Shown here: positions 11,225 to 21,111 of the stretch, one piece after another | Numbering within the stretch: position 1 is the first letter of the stretch | How the letters are laid out: each line of letters begins with the position of its first letter | NCBI GenBank assembly: GCA_003569365.1 | Contig: BGOS01000028.1 | Span: 1 to 64,000, forward strand | Direction of reading: 5' to 3' | Source: Anaerolineaceae bacterium | Lineage (GTDB): Bacteria; Chloroflexota; Anaerolineae; Anaerolineales; UBA11657 | Length of the DNA stretch: 64,000 nucleotides | The notes under the pieces: generated by a model | What the model saw: the letters and a program-made list of their open reading frames with translations, nothing else | Databases searched by the model: none | Told to the model about the DNA's origin: nothing | Translations under genes and position numbers: made by a program

Positions 11225-14107
11225 ATGCCCAACCAACAACATGCCCCAACACCTTTTGTGCAGCGCCATCTTGGTCCGCGCCCGGCGGAAATTGAACACA
11301 TGCTGCACGCATTGCAGCTGGCTTCGCTGGAGGAGTTGACGGCGCGCACGGTGCCGGCCTCGATCCGCATGGAAGCGCCGTTGCAGGTGCCGCCGGCTGC
11401 CAGCGAGACAGAGGTGATGCAGGAGCTGGCTGATCTGGCAGCGCGCAATCAGGTGTTCCGCTCTTTTATTGGCATGGGTTATCACGACTGCGTTACGCCG
11501 GCAATCATCCAGCGCAACATCCTCGAGAACCCGGGTTGGTACACCGCTTACACGCCGTATCAGGCGGAGATCTCCCAAGGGCGCATGGAGGCGCTGCTTA
11601 ATTTCCAAACTTTGGTGACGGACCTTACCGCGCTGCCCGTGGCGAATAGTTCTCTGCTGGATGAGGGCACGGCGGCGGCTGAAGCGATGACGCTGTGCCG
11701 GCGGGCGCTGGGTCGCAGCGGAGAAGCGCGCGATGTGTTGCTGGTGGATGGCGGCTGCCATCCCCAGACAATTGCCGTGGTGCGCACGCGGGCGGAGCCG
11801 CTGGGCATTGAACTGCAAGTGGGCGACTGGCAGACATTTCAATTTTCGGAGCGCGTGTTTGCGGTGCTGATCCAGTATCCTGACACCAGCGGTGCGGTGC
11901 ATGATTACGCAGCGCTTTGCCAACAGGCGCACGCTGCTGGTGCACTTGTGATTGCGGCCACTGATCTGCTGGCACTAACGCTGCTAAAGCCGCCGGGCGA
12001 GTGGGGCGCGGATGTGGCCGTGGGCAGCGCACAGCGCCTGGGCGTGCCGCTGGGTTTTGGCGGCCCGCATCCCGCATTCATGGCCACGCGCGAGGACCAC
12101 AAGCGCCACTTGCCGGGCCGCATCATTGGCGTCTCGCGCGATGCGAACGGGCAGCCGGCAATGCGCCTCGCTCTGCAAACGCGCGAGCAGCACATCCGGC
12201 GCGAGAAGGCCACCAGCAACCTGTGCACAGCGCAGGTGCTGCTGGCGGTGACTGCATCAATGTACGCCGTGTATCACGGCCCGCGCGGACTGCACAGCAT
12301 TGCCGCGCGCATGCACGCGCAGGCTGCGCATTTGGCAGCGGCGCTGGAGACGATGGGCTGCGAGCTGCATGCGGCAGACTTTTTTGATACGCTGCGCGTG
12401 CGCCCGCAGCTGCGGACGGTGGCGAAGGTGCTGGCAGCAGCCCGAACGCATGGTGTGAACCTGCGCGACTTTGGCGATGGCACAGTTGGCATTGCGCTGG
12501 ATGAGACGGTAACTGAGGCGGACTTGCACAGCGTGGTGCAGGCATTTGGCGGCGGCGCGGCAAACTTCGATGAGGCGGCAGCCAGCGAACCGGCAGCGCT
12601 GCCAACCGAACTGCAGCGCACCTCAGAGTACATGCAGCACCCGGTGTTCACCCGCTACCACTCCGAAACCGAACTGCTGCGATATATCCATCGGCTGCAA
12701 TCCAAGGATCTTTCGCTGACCACTGCAATGATCCCGCTGGGCAGCTGCACCATGAAGCTGAATGCGACGGCGGAGATGGCGGCGATCTCGTGGCCGGGTT
12801 TTGCGCGCTTGCATCCTTTTGCTCCGGCGGACCAAACCCAGGGGTACACAGAAATGTTTTCGCGGCTGGAGGAATGGCTGCAGGCAGTGACCGGCTTTGC
12901 GGCGGTGTCGCTGCAGCCAAACGCCGGCTCGCAGGGCGAGTACGCGGGCCTGCTCGTCATCCGCGCCTATCATCATGCGCGTGGTGATCTGCACCGCAAC
13001 GTGTGCCTCATTCCAAGCTCTGCGCACGGCACCAATCCCGCAAGTGCAACCATGGCTGGCATGGAGGTTGTGGTTGTGGCTTGTGATGCCGATGGCAATG
13101 TGGATCTTGCGGATCTGCGCGCCAAGGCAACGCTGCACAGCGCCAATCTGGCAGCGCTAATGGTTACCTATCCTTCCACGCATGGTGTATTTGAAGAGAG
13201 CATTCGGGACATCTGCGCTGTGGCGCACGAACACGGGGCGCAAGTGTATATGGATGGCGCAAACATGAATGCCCAGGTGGGTGTTTGCCAGCCGGGCGAG
13301 ATTGGCGCAGACGTCTGCCACTTGAACCTGCACAAAACATTTGCAATTCCGCATGGCGGCGGCGGCCCGGGCATGGGGCCGATCTGTGTGGCCGAACATT
13401 TGGCGCCGTTTTTGCCGGGGCACCCAGCCGCCACGGTTGGCGGCGCGGAAGCAGTGGGACCGGTTTCGGCCGCGCCGTGGGGCAGCGCTCTGGTGCTGAC
13501 GATTTCATATGCTTACATTCGGCTGCTGGGTGCGGATGGCATGCGTGCGGCAACGCAGGTGGCATTGCTCAACGCCAACTACATTGCGCAGCGGCTGCAC
13601 GGCCACTATGAAGTTTTGTATCGTGGCAGCAATGGCTTAGTGGCACATGAGTGCATTTTGGATACGCGCCCGCTCAAAGTCTCAGCCGGCGTGGAGGCGA
13701 TGGACATTGCCAAGCGCCTGATGGACTATGGCTTTCATGCGCCAACTGTGTCGTTTCCGGTGGCGGGCACTTTGATGGTGGAGCCAACCGAGAGCGAGTC
13801 GCTGGCGGAGATCGATCGTTTTTGCGACGCGATGATTGCTGTTCGTGATGAGATTCGTGAAATTGAGCAGGGGCGTGCCGATCGCGAAAATAATCCACTC
13901 AAGCGCGCACCGCATCCGCCGCAGGACGTTTGCGCTGATGTGTGGGACCGCCCCTACTCACGCATGCAGGCGGCGTACCCGGCGCCGTGGAGTTATGTGC
14001 ACAAGTACTGGCCGCCAATTGCGCGCATAGATGATGTTTTTGGCGATCGAAATCTGGTGTGCACTTGCCTCCCGATTGAGGCCTACGCTGCGGTGGACGC
14101 CGCATAA
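11225..14107 (+). CDS. gcvP: Glycine dehydrogenase (decarboxylating), single-chain P protein
   Basis: This 960-residue PLP enzyme decarboxylates glycine and passes the aminomethyl group to lipoyl-GcvH. It is the full-length, homodimer-type P protein, not the split GcvPA/GcvPB form. The N-terminal half starts with the [10 protein letters not shown] and FIGMGYHDC elements typical of the family. The C-terminal half holds the PLP lysine at about residue 704 in [20 protein letters not shown]. The end ([14 protein letters not shown]) is also canonical. It is co-transcribed with gcvH under the glycine riboswitch. Two hairpins follow (14113-14151 and 14283-14306). Confidence 0.97.
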   Translation: MPNQQHAPTPFVQRHLGPRPAEIEHMLHALQLASLEELTARTVPASIRMEAPLQVPPAASETEVMQELADLAARNQVFRSFIGMGYHDCVTPAIIQRNILENPGWYTAYTPYQAEISQGRMEALLNFQTLVTDLTALPVANSSLLDEGTAAAEAMTLCRRALGRSGEARDVLLVDGGCHPQTIAVVRTRAEPLGIELQVGDWQTFQFSERVFAVLIQYPDTSGAVHDYAALCQQAHAAGALVIAATDLLALTLLKPPGEWGADVAVGSAQRLGVPLGFGGPHPAFMATREDHKRHLPGRIIGVSRDANGQPAMRLALQTREQHIRREKATSNLCTAQVLLAVTASMYAVYHGPRGLHSIAARMHAQAAHLAAALETMGCELHAADFFDTLRVRPQLRTVAKVLAAARTHGVNLRDFGDGTVGIALDETVTEADLHSVVQAFGGGAANFDEAAASEPAALPTELQRTSEYMQHPVFTRYHSETELLRYIHRLQSKDLSLTTAMIPLGSCTMKLNATAEMAAISWPGFARLHPFAPADQTQGYTEMFSRLEEWLQAVTGFAAVSLQPNAGSQGEYAGLLVIRAYHHARGDLHRNVCLIPSSAHGTNPASATMAGMEVVVVACDADGNVDLADLRAKATLHSANLAALMVTYPSTHGVFEESIRDICAVAHEHGAQVYMDGANMNAQVGVCQPGEIGADVCHLNLHKTFAIPHGGGGPGMGPICVAEHLAPFLPGHPAATVGGAEAVGPVSAAPWGSALVLTISYAYIRLLGADGMRAATQVALLNANYIAQRLHGHYEVLYRGSNGLVAHECILDTRPLKVSAGVEAMDIAKRLMDYGFHAPTVSFPVAGTLMVEPTESESLAEIDRFCDAMIAVRDEIREIEQGRADRENNPLKRAPHPPQDVCADVWDRPYSRMQAAYPAPWSYVHKYWPPIARIDDVFGDRNLVCTCLPIEAYAAVDAA

Positions 14108-14112
14108 ATTTA

Positions 14113-14151
14113 GCAAGCGGGCAGCCGGCTTGCAGCTGGCTGCCCGCTTGC
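14113..14151. terminator. Strong hairpin after gcvP
   Basis: GCAAGCGGGCAGCC (14113-14126) pairs perfectly with GGCTGCCCGCTTGC (14138-14151). There is no T-tract, so it may act as an mRNA 3'-end stabiliser or a factor-aided terminator. Confidence 0.6.
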
Positions 14152-14282
14152 TGGCACTGCGCATCCAACTGCAGCCTTCCAACCTCAAGTACGAGCCACC
14201 GCTCACCTAAACCAGCGGGGCGCAAAAATAGGCTGCCAGCGCTTTGCCATTTGCGTGCCGCTTAAGTCGCCGAGCTTCCAAT

Positions 14283-14306
14283 CGCCCTAAGATTTGGGCG
14301 GTTTTT
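14283..14306 (+). terminator. Intrinsic terminator downstream of gcvP
   Basis: CGCCC (14283-14287) and GGGCG (14296-14300) form a short stem, followed by GTTTTT. It separates the gcv operon from the leaderless lipoprotein gene at 14356. Confidence 0.65.
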
Positions 14307-14342
14307 ACGGCATGCCGCATCAGATAAGTGGTCCCCCAATTT

Positions 14343-14348
14343 TATAAT
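14343..14348 (+). promoter_or_regulatory. -10 box of leaderless promoter
   Basis: Exact TATAAT with 7 nt (CAGTGCT) before the ATG at 14356. Transcription is expected to start at or next to the start codon. No clear -35. Confidence 0.6.
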
Positions 14349-14355
14349 CAGTGCT

Positions 14356-15840
14356 ATGACCCAAGCCGAATTGGCTGGGCGGAAGCATTGCCGCTGCAGA
14401 TTAATGCTGCCAGCACGATGTGGTCTGCATATTTTTGCTTTGCGCGGCTGGCTGCTGCTGTGCGCCAGTGCGTTGGCGTTGGGTGCGTGCGGGCAGCGGG
14501 CAGCGCGTTCATCGGTTGCACCGGCTTTTGAAGACTACTACGCAGCCCACGGCGGCATGCGCACGCTTGGAGCTGCGCTAAGCGGGTCGCTGGTTGTGGA
14601 TGGTACTGAAACACAGTACTTCCTCGGCGGGTGTCTGCAGCACTTCCCCGGATTGCAGGTGGGCAGCACGGTAATTCCTTGTGTGCTGCCGGCAGAGCTG
14701 CGGCTGGAGCAGCCGCGCCTCGCAGCGGATGCGATGCCAGAAAGTGCGCTCGGATTTGCCGAGACTGGCCACACGGTGCAATTTGCTTTTCGCAATTTTT
14801 TTACGGCTCATGGTGGAGCTGGCTTCTTTGGTTATCCGCTTACAGAGGCACTCGTGCGCAATGAGACGCAGCTGGTGCAATACTTTGAACGCAGTATTTT
14901 GGTGTGGGACAGCCGCTTGCCTGCGCCCGACGCAGTGCAGTGCCTGCCGGTGGGCAGCTTCGCATTCGATCGCAGTCAAGCGCCGCTGCAGGATTTTCAA
15001 CCGGTAACCGACGCCGGGCTTACGGGCGCTTTCACTGCCGCGGACACTGCGGACGGGCTGGCAACTTTTGTTGAAGCGCATGGTGGCGCCGCGGTGTTTG
15101 GCGCGCGGCTGAGCGGCTGGCGCATAGCAACAGATGGCGCAAAAGAGATTCTCTATGAGAATGGAATTTTGGTTGAGGCCAGTGCCAGTGCGGGCGGGGC
15201 CACGCTGCGGGCGCTGGGGCGCGCAGCGCTTGGGCAGCCGGTTCCGCCAGCGCAGCAACTAGTGCTGCCGGGCGTACAGTTCTTTCCGGAGACCGGCCAC
15301 AATGTGCGCGATGCATTTCTGGAATTCTTTGCGCGCCATGGCGGCAGTGCATTGTTCGGACTGCCGCTCTCGGAAATGCATATCGAGGATGGCATGCTGG
15401 TGCAATACTTTGAGAATGCGGTGCTTACCTTTCGTCCGGGCGCCGTCAACGCGCAGGGAGTGGCGCTGCGCGATCTGGGCCGCAGTGCGCTCAATGCGGC
15501 ACCGTTCAGTACAGCTACTGCGGAACCGGCTGCCGGGCTGACGCTGCATACCTGGGCGCGCTTTCCCATCGCGCGTTCAGATGACGAGCAGGAGATTTTT
15601 GTGATTGTGCTCAACCGCGACCAGCGGCCGGTAGAGCAGGCGCTCGTAACGCTGCAGTTTGTAACCGCCGAAGGTCCGGCGGTGTTTGTGTTGCCGGCCA
15701 CTGGTGCCGATGGGCGCACGGGCTTGCTGTTGCCGGTGTCAGCGTTGAAGGCCACCGAGCGTGGTGCCGTTGCATACACAGTGCTGGCGCGGGCGGGCCA
15801 AATCGAGGCGGAAGTGCGCAGCAGTTTCAACGTGCAATAG
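14356..15840 (+). CDS. Lipoprotein with LGFP-like repeats and C-terminal Ig-like domain
   Basis: The 494-residue product has an N-terminal hydrophobic stretch ending in the lipobox LGAC at about residue 45, so it is exported and lipid-anchored. Four repeats follow, each with the pattern E(S)TGHxVxxAFxxFFxxHGGxxxFGxPLSE followed by a YFE/YEN element (clear copies at FAETGHTVQFAFRNFF and FFPETGHNVRDAFLEFF). These resemble LGFP-type cell-wall-binding repeats common in secreted proteins of Chloroflexota. The last ~110 residues (from about LTLHTWARFP) look like a beta-sandwich. No catalytic motif is visible. The ATG at 14356 is supported by the TATAAT box 7 nt upstream. It leads a group of surface lipoproteins up to 18543. 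Confidence 0.7.
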   Translation: MTQAELAGRKHCRCRLMLPARCGLHIFALRGWLLLCASALALGACGQRAARSSVAPAFEDYYAAHGGMRTLGAALSGSLVVDGTETQYFLGGCLQHFPGLQVGSTVIPCVLPAELRLEQPRLAADAMPESALGFAETGHTVQFAFRNFFTAHGGAGFFGYPLTEALVRNETQLVQYFERSILVWDSRLPAPDAVQCLPVGSFAFDRSQAPLQDFQPVTDAGLTGAFTAADTADGLATFVEAHGGAAVFGARLSGWRIATDGAKEILYENGILVEASASAGGATLRALGRAALGQPVPPAQQLVLPGVQFFPETGHNVRDAFLEFFARHGGSALFGLPLSEMHIEDGMLVQYFENAVLTFRPGAVNAQGVALRDLGRSALNAAPFSTATAEPAAGLTLHTWARFPIARSDDEQEIFVIVLNRDQRPVEQALVTLQFVTAEGPAVFVLPATGADGRTGLLLPVSALKATERGAVAYTVLARAGQIEAEVRSSFNVQ

Positions 15841-15898
15841 AGACTTCTTGGGCGGCCGGAAACCTTGTACCGGCACAAACTAATTGAAGCAGGTGACA

Positions 15899-15904
15899 TA
15901 TACT
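15899..15904 (+). promoter_or_regulatory. -10 box of candidate leaderless promoter
   Basis: TATACT lies 6 nt before an in-frame GTG at 15911. If used, the longer frame starting at 15884 is wrong because it would span the promoter. Confidence 0.4.
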
Positions 15905-15910
15905 TACGAT

Positions 15911-17257
15911 GTGGTGAAAGTGGCAGCGTACCGTCCGTTCAAGCTTCGCCATTTAGGCGGTGCTGCGTTTTTGCTGATGCTGGTTCTGGCTGGCTGTGAC
16001 CGCATTAAGTCCGCCTCCAACCGCAGTTTTACAATCCCCCAAAGCCGGTTGCTCGGTTCGCTGGAGCAAAAATCAGGCTTGATTGCGTACATTGGCACGG
16101 ATGGCAACATTTTCACAATGAACCAAGCCGGCCAGAATATTTTCCAAGTAACCAAGGACGCTGAAAATAAAGATGGCAATCTGCGCTATTACGGCCATGT
16201 AACCTGGGCGCGTGACGGCAGCCAGATTGCATTTGTAAGCTACAGCGGGACAAAAGAGTCCGATGTGCAGGCGCACTTGTTTGTTGGCAAGAGCGATGGC
16301 ACCGGGATAAAGGAAGTTTTTACAAGTGACCGCCTCTTGCCTGTGTTTTTATATTGGGCACCGGATGGGCGCGCACTGGCCTACCTTTCGGCGCAAATGG
16401 ACGGCAATAGTGCGGTGCTGCATTTGACCGAGGTGGCAAGCGGCAAGTCTGCGATTGTAGACAGTGGCCAGCCTTTGTTTTGGGCGTGGGAGCCATCGGC
16501 CGCCGGCATACTGGTGCACGCCAACGGCGCGCGCGAGGTAAAGGCAGGTGCGCGCATGGCGCGCCTCACTTTTGGCGCGGATGTAATTGAGGAGGCGTTG
16601 GATGCGGTGCCGGGCAACTTTCAGGCGCCGGCCATCTCGCCCGATGGCAGCCATTGGCTGGTAGGCGGGCAGAGCGCTGAGGGCGCCACTGCGCTGCTGC
16701 TGGTCAACCGCACAGACAATCAGCAGCGCGAGCTGGCAGCCTTTCAAGGCCGCGCTGCTTTTGACTGGTCGCCCGATGGCACGCGGGTCGCCTGGGTACC
16801 GAGTGCGGCGGAGCGTTTTGCAGCCATGGGCGCGCTGAACGTGCGGCTGGTGGAAGATGAAAGTGCTGCGCCTTTTGTAAGCGCAGAGAAGCAGGTGGTT
16901 GCGTTTTGGTGGTCGCCCGATGGCCGGCATGTCGCATATTTTGATGCACAGCTGGGCAAAGCTGCGGCGGCAGATGCAGCCGCGCCCGTGGAGCTGCTTA
17001 CGCTGCTGGTGCTTGATGTGGAAAAAGGCGTTAGCCGCAAACTCTTTGAGTTCACTCCCACGCCGCAGTTCACCGGCTTGCTGCCCTTCTTTGACCAGCA
17101 TCAGCGCACACTCACGCTGTGGTCGCCGGACAATCGCTATCTGGTGATGCCCGTGCAAACCCAGGGCGGCCCGCGGATTGCGGTGGCGCAAGCGGATGGT
17201 GATTTTGCGCCGCGCTTGTTGGAAGCCGGTGCTTTGGCGGTGTGGTCATGGCGTTGA
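15911..17257 (+). CDS. Beta-propeller lipoprotein (TolB/PD40-like), copy 1
   Basis: The product has a signal peptide ending in the lipobox LAGC (VLAGCDRIKS), then a TolB-like six- to seven-bladed propeller. Blades are marked by WSPDG-type repeats: WARDGSQIAFV, WAPDGRALAYL, ISPDGSHWLV, WSPDGTRVAWV, WSPDGRHVAYF and WSPDNRYLVM. Such propellers bind other proteins or ligands outside the membrane; no enzyme site is seen. The opening GLIAYIGTDGNIFTMNQAGQ is shared with the next gene, so the two are tandem paralogues. The start is uncertain: TTG 15884, or GTG 15911 (preferred because of the TATACT at 15899). It overlaps the next gene. Confidence 0.75.
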   Translation: MVKVAAYRPFKLRHLGGAAFLLMLVLAGCDRIKSASNRSFTIPQSRLLGSLEQKSGLIAYIGTDGNIFTMNQAGQNIFQVTKDAENKDGNLRYYGHVTWARDGSQIAFVSYSGTKESDVQAHLFVGKSDGTGIKEVFTSDRLLPVFLYWAPDGRALAYLSAQMDGNSAVLHLTEVASGKSAIVDSGQPLFWAWEPSAAGILVHANGAREVKAGARMARLTFGADVIEEALDAVPGNFQAPAISPDGSHWLVGGQSAEGATALLLVNRTDNQQRELAAFQGRAAFDWSPDGTRVAWVPSAAERFAAMGALNVRLVEDESAAPFVSAEKQVVAFWWSPDGRHVAYFDAQLGKAAAADAAAPVELLTLLVLDVEKGVSRKLFEFTPTPQFTGLLPFFDQHQRTLTLWSPDNRYLVMPVQTQGGPRIAVAQADGDFAPRLLEAGALAVWSWR

Positions 17258-18543
17258 AAACGCAATCAGTGCTGCGGACTGCTGCCGCACTGCTGTGTGT
17301 TGCACTGCTGCCGGCTTGCAGCCGCTTGCGTCTGCCCGAAAGCAATTTGCTGCGCTTCATGGAACGCAGTGCCGGGCGCATTGTATACGCCGGCCTCGAC
17401 GGCAACATTTACACAATGAACCAGACGGGCGAGGATGTGCGCGCACTTACAACGGACGCGGGCGACAGCGCAGCGTACTACTATCCGGCATGGTCGCCGG
17501 ATGCGAAGCGTGTGGCGTTTGTTGGCTACTCCAAGACGGACGGGCAGCCGCCGGTTGCGGTGTTTGTGGCAAACAGCGACGGCAGCGGCCTAAATCGCAT
17601 CTTCTCCAATCCAGACCTGCGCCCCTTCTACCTGTACTGGCTGCCAGACAGCAAGCGGGTGAGCATGCTGAGCGGCAGTGCGAGCGACAATAATTACGCG
17701 CTGAATGTGGTGAACGCGGATGGTGGCGCGGATGTGAGCATCGGGCGCGGCCGGCCGTATTACTGGGCCTGGGCGCCGGACAGCAGTGCGCTGGTTTCCA
17801 ACACGGGCAGCCGCATGCAAGAACCGGCGGACGGCAAACTCACAGTCGCCACGATTGCAACGGGAGTTGATGCGCGCGAGGTTGGAGCCGCGCCGGCATA
17901 TTTTCGGGCACCGGCTTATTCCCCGGACGGAAAATCTGTGGTGCTTGCAATTGATGACGAGGGTACTGATACGCTTGTGCTGCGCGACAACGAGAGTGGC
18001 AAACGACAGGTGCTCGCACGCACCGCAGGTGGCGTTGCTGCGTTTGAGTGGTCTGCGGATGGAGTGCACCTCGCATTTTTGGATGGCGGCCCGGCTGAGG
18101 CTGGACCACTCGGCAGCCTCAACATTTTTGACCTTTCCGATCCGGCAGCGCCGGTGCTGGCCAAGGCAATTGTTGACAAGGTGCTGGCATTCTATTGGGA
18201 TCCGGCCGGGGAGCGCATCGCATACTTGTCCCCGCGCATCGTGCCCGCGGCTGAAGGCGAGGAAGGCCAGCGCCTGCTGCTTTCGCTCAGCATCATGACG
18301 GCGGAAACTCAGGCGGTTGTGGAGATCGCAAACTTCGAGCCGGCACCCGCGTTTATGTCACAGATCCTGCCGCACTTTGATCAATACCAGCGCTCGGGCT
18401 CAATGTGGTCGCCCGACAGCCGGTTTCTGGTTGTAAACGCCATGCACGACGGCAAACCGGCCGTCTACGCCGTGGATACAACCGGAAAGCGCGAACCTGA
18501 CTTTCTTGTGGACGGACAATTCGCCTTCTGGTCCGGCTGGTAA
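17248..18543 (+). CDS. Beta-propeller lipoprotein (TolB/PD40-like), copy 2
   Basis: The 431-residue product begins with a signal peptide and lipobox LLPAC (residues about 18-22), then a TolB-like propeller with repeats WSPDAKRVAFVGYS, WLPDSKRVSML, WAPDSSALVS, YSPDGKSVVLA, WSADGVHLAFL and WSPDSRFLVV. It opens with GRIVYAGLDGNIYTMNQTGE, closely matching the upstream gene: a tandem duplication, now clearly diverged. The ATG at 17248 overlaps the upstream stop by 10 nt, so the two are probably translated in a coupled way; a GTG at 17242 is an alternative. The likely site is the outer face of the cytoplasmic membrane, as a binding scaffold. Confidence 0.75.
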   Translation: MALKTQSVLRTAAALLCVALLPACSRLRLPESNLLRFMERSAGRIVYAGLDGNIYTMNQTGEDVRALTTDAGDSAAYYYPAWSPDAKRVAFVGYSKTDGQPPVAVFVANSDGSGLNRIFSNPDLRPFYLYWLPDSKRVSMLSGSASDNNYALNVVNADGGADVSIGRGRPYYWAWAPDSSALVSNTGSRMQEPADGKLTVATIATGVDAREVGAAPAYFRAPAYSPDGKSVVLAIDDEGTDTLVLRDNESGKRQVLARTAGGVAAFEWSADGVHLAFLDGGPAEAGPLGSLNIFDLSDPAAPVLAKAIVDKVLAFYWDPAGERIAYLSPRIVPAAEGEEGQRLLLSLSIMTAETQAVVEIANFEPAPAFMSQILPHFDQYQRSGSMWSPDSRFLVVNAMHDGKPAVYAVDTTGKREPDFLVDGQFAFWSGW

Positions 18544-18558
18544 GCGGGCGGTAGCAGC

Positions 18559-18577
18559 GCTGCGCAGTCTGCGCAGC
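18559..18577. terminator. Hairpin in convergent gap
   Basis: GCTGCGCA (18559-18566) and TGCGCAGC (18570-18577) form an 8-bp stem between the propeller gene and dcd, which converge here. It is followed by AAGTTT, not a real T-tract. Confidence 0.35.
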
Positions 18578-18645
18578 AAGTTTCCAAGCTGGCTACGGCC
18601 CGGTTCGCTGCGCAGGTCAGCGCCGCAACAGGCACTTGGTGTCTG

Positions 18646-19200
18646 CTACACCTTCGGCAGCACAATTGTCTGCTGCCCCTGATATTTCCCCTTGCGGTCA
18701 GCATAAGAGGTGGCGCACATTTCATCGCCTTCAAAAAATAACACCTGCGCAATTCCCTCGTTGGCATAGATGCGCGCGGGCAGGGGGGTGGTGTTGGAAA
18801 TCTCCAGGGTCACATAGCCCTCCCACTCCGGCTCAAACGGCGTCACATTGGTGATGATGCCGCAGCGTGCGTAGGTGCTCTTGCCAACGCACAGCGTGAG
18901 CACGCCGCGCGGAATACGGAAGTACTCCACCGTGCGCGAGAGTGCAAAAGAATTGGGCGGAATGACGCACACATCGCCGGTGAAATCCACCATGGAGCGT
19001 TCATCAAATGCCTTTGGATCCACCACGGTGGAATGCACATTGGTAAAAATCTTGAACTCATTGGTCACGCGGATGTCATAGCCGTAAGAGGAGACGCCGT
19101 ACGAGATGCAGCCACCGCGCACCTGATTCTCCACAAACGGTTCAATCATGCGCTGCTCGCGCGCCATCTTTCGGATCCAGTTGTCAGACTTTAAGCCCAT
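18646..19200 (-). CDS. dcd: dCTP deaminase
   Basis: The 184-residue enzyme deaminates dCTP to dUTP, supplying the dUMP route to dTMP. It has the family signatures [11 protein letters not shown] (phosphate-binding), the catalytic Glu region [15 protein letters not shown], and the C-terminal KGKYQGQQ. Length is normal. The ATG at 19200 is preceded by GAGGAAA at good spacing; the longer frame upstream runs into argS antisense sequence. It follows argS by 59 nt on the same strand. It could also be bifunctional (deaminase plus dUTPase), which sequence alone does not settle. Confidence 0.94.
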   Translation of the reverse strand: MGLKSDNWIRKMAREQRMIEPFVENQVRGGCISYGVSSYGYDIRVTNEFKIFTNVHSTVVDPKAFDERSMVDFTGDVCVIPPNSFALSRTVEYFRIPRGVLTLCVGKSTYARCGIITNVTPFEPEWEGYVTLEISNTTPLPARIYANEGIAQVLFFEGDEMCATSYADRKGKYQGQQTIVLPKV

Positions 19201-19259
19201 TAGATTTTCCTCTTTGATCGAAAAAATTGTCCTGTTAAAAATCGGTTGGCCGACTTTGT

Positions 19260-20882
19260 TTACATTTCCTGCGGTGCAGCCACACCGAGCAGCTGCAATG
19301 CGCGCGCCAACCCGATGCGCGCTGCTTCCACCAGCGAGAGGCGCGCAGCGGTTTGGGCGGGCTGCCCGGGCTCCACGATGCGGCAGTCGCGGTAGAAGGC
19401 ATGCACGCTGCCGGCCAGCTCGCGCGCATAGGTTGTGAGATGATGCGGCGCAAGGTCCCGCACCACCAGCTCCAAAATTTCCGGCAGCTCCAGCAGGCGG
19501 CGCACTAATGTGTGCTCGGTGGGGTGCGCCAATTGTGCCATTGTCGCACCCCGCACCACACCCTCTGCCGCTGCTTTGCGCAGCACACTGCACAGGCGCG
19601 CGTGCGCGTATTGCACATAGAACACCGGATTTTTTTCATTCTGCTCCAGCGCCAAGTCCAGGTCAAATTCCAAGTGGCTTTCAGCCGAGCGCATTAGCAA
19701 AAAGAAGCGCACAACATCGGCGCCCACTTCGTCCATCAGCGCATCGAGCGTGGTAAAGCGGCCGGCGCGCGTGCTCATGCGCTCGCCCTTCACAGTCACA
19801 AACTGGTTCATCAGCAGCCGGATGTTGGTGGCATTGTGGCCCAGGGCCTGCAGGCCGCGCATCACATCCGGGAAGGCATCTTTGTGATCCGCGCCCAGTA
19901 CATCCACTATCAGGTCAAAGCCGCGCGCCAGCTTGTTGCAGTGGTAGGCGATGTCCGGCAGGCGGTAGGTGGGCTCACCCGTGGACTTGACCAGCACGCG
20001 GTCTTCCGGTCCGCCGCAGCGCGTGGCGGCAAACCACACGGCTCCCTCCTGATCAAACAGGTAACCCGCACTGCGCAGTTGCTGCAGCACGCGCTCCAGG
20101 CTGCCATCTGTATAAAGCGAGTTCTCGTTGAAGAACACATCCATCTGGATATTGAGCCGTGATAGTGTGCCGCGTATGTTTGCAAACATGTCGGCTTCGG
20201 CCAAGTCTTTGAAGTGCTCGATGCTTTCACCGGCTAGCGCTGCGCCATGCTCGGCCACCAGCTTTTGCGCCAGTTCGGTGAGGTATTCGCCCTGGTAGTG
20301 TTCCGCGGTAAGTTCCGCAGGCATGCCCAGCGCACGCAGTACGCGCACCTGCAAAGACTCGCCCAGTACGCGCATCTGGCGTCCGGCGTTGTTAAAGTAA
20401 TACTCGCGCGTGACGCTGTAGCCGGCCGCCGCCAGCACATTTGCCAGCGTGTCCCCAATGGCACCGCCGCGACCGCGCCCCACCGAGAGCGGCCCCGTGG
20501 GGTTGGCGCTCACAAACTCAACCTGTGCGGTTTTACTGCGGCCGAGATCCAAATCCGCATAGGCTGAACCGCGCTGCAGGATGCGCTCCACTTGCTGCGC
20601 CAGCCATGCCGGTGCCAGTGTGAAGTTGATGAAGCCGGGCGCAGAACAGCCGGTGCGCTCCACGAGCGCGCTGACAGGGATGCACGCTTGAATAGCGGCT
20701 GCCAGATCGGCCGGCTTTGCGCCGGTTGTTTTTGCAAGCTGCAGTGGCAGCGCGGAAGAGAAGTCGCCCCACATGGCATTTTTGGCTGGAGCGACGGGCG
20801 CGCTCTCTGGCAGCTCACAGGCCGGCAGCGTGCCCGCATGCTGCGCTGCGCGCGCGCCTTGCAGCAGCAGTGCGGACAGCAT
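19260..20882 (-). CDS. argS: Arginyl-tRNA synthetase with altered HIGH motif
   Basis: The order of blocks is that of ArgS: an N-terminal Add-1 domain ([11 protein letters not shown] onward), [36 protein letters not shown], the lid/KMSKS-region [17 protein letters not shown], and a C-terminal anticodon-binding domain with [12 protein letters not shown]. It charges tRNA-Arg with arginine. The class I HIGH motif, normally HVGH at this site, reads SVGR, and the KMSKS site reads RMSTR. The start is uncertain: ATG 20882 fits the family N-terminus; TTG 20942 or a GTG further upstream would extend it. Downstream is dcd and upstream a methyltransferase, all on the minus strand. The family is certain; full activity is a question. 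Confidence 0.9.
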   Translation of the reverse strand: MLSALLLQGARAAQHAGTLPACELPESAPVAPAKNAMWGDFSSALPLQLAKTTGAKPADLAAAIQACIPVSALVERTGCSAPGFINFTLAPAWLAQQVERILQRGSAYADLDLGRSKTAQVEFVSANPTGPLSVGRGRGGAIGDTLANVLAAAGYSVTREYYFNNAGRQMRVLGESLQVRVLRALGMPAELTAEHYQGEYLTELAQKLVAEHGAALAGESIEHFKDLAEADMFANIRGTLSRLNIQMDVFFNENSLYTDGSLERVLQQLRSAGYLFDQEGAVWFAATRCGGPEDRVLVKSTGEPTYRLPDIAYHCNKLARGFDLIVDVLGADHKDAFPDVMRGLQALGHNATNIRLLMNQFVTVKGERMSTRAGRFTTLDALMDEVGADVVRFFLLMRSAESHLEFDLDLALEQNEKNPVFYVQYAHARLCSVLRKAAAEGVVRGATMAQLAHPTEHTLVRRLLELPEILELVVRDLAPHHLTTYARELAGSVHAFYRDCRIVEPGQPAQTAARLSLVEAARIGLARALQLLGVAAPQEM

Positions 20883-21111
20883 GGCCGGGATGCGCTGTGC
20901 TGCTTCGTTCAAAATTATCTGAGCCCGCTTGCCAAAAGGCAATGCTGCGCGCAGCAATCTGGCTGGAATAAAGCCGTAATCATCGATGGATGTTTGAGGC
21001 GGGTCACGCGTTGGATTGGAACCGGGGGAGCCGCAGCGCACACCCGCTGCTTGTGCGTGCGTATTGTAGCATTTGGCAACGTTTGAACTTGAAGCTTTGG
21101 AAAGTGAAGGA

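Noticed and set aside
21008-21045. tRNA-T-arm-like sequence (GGTTCCAATCC) upstream of argS on the minus strand
   Set aside because: No acceptor or anticodon stem pairs around it; coincidence.
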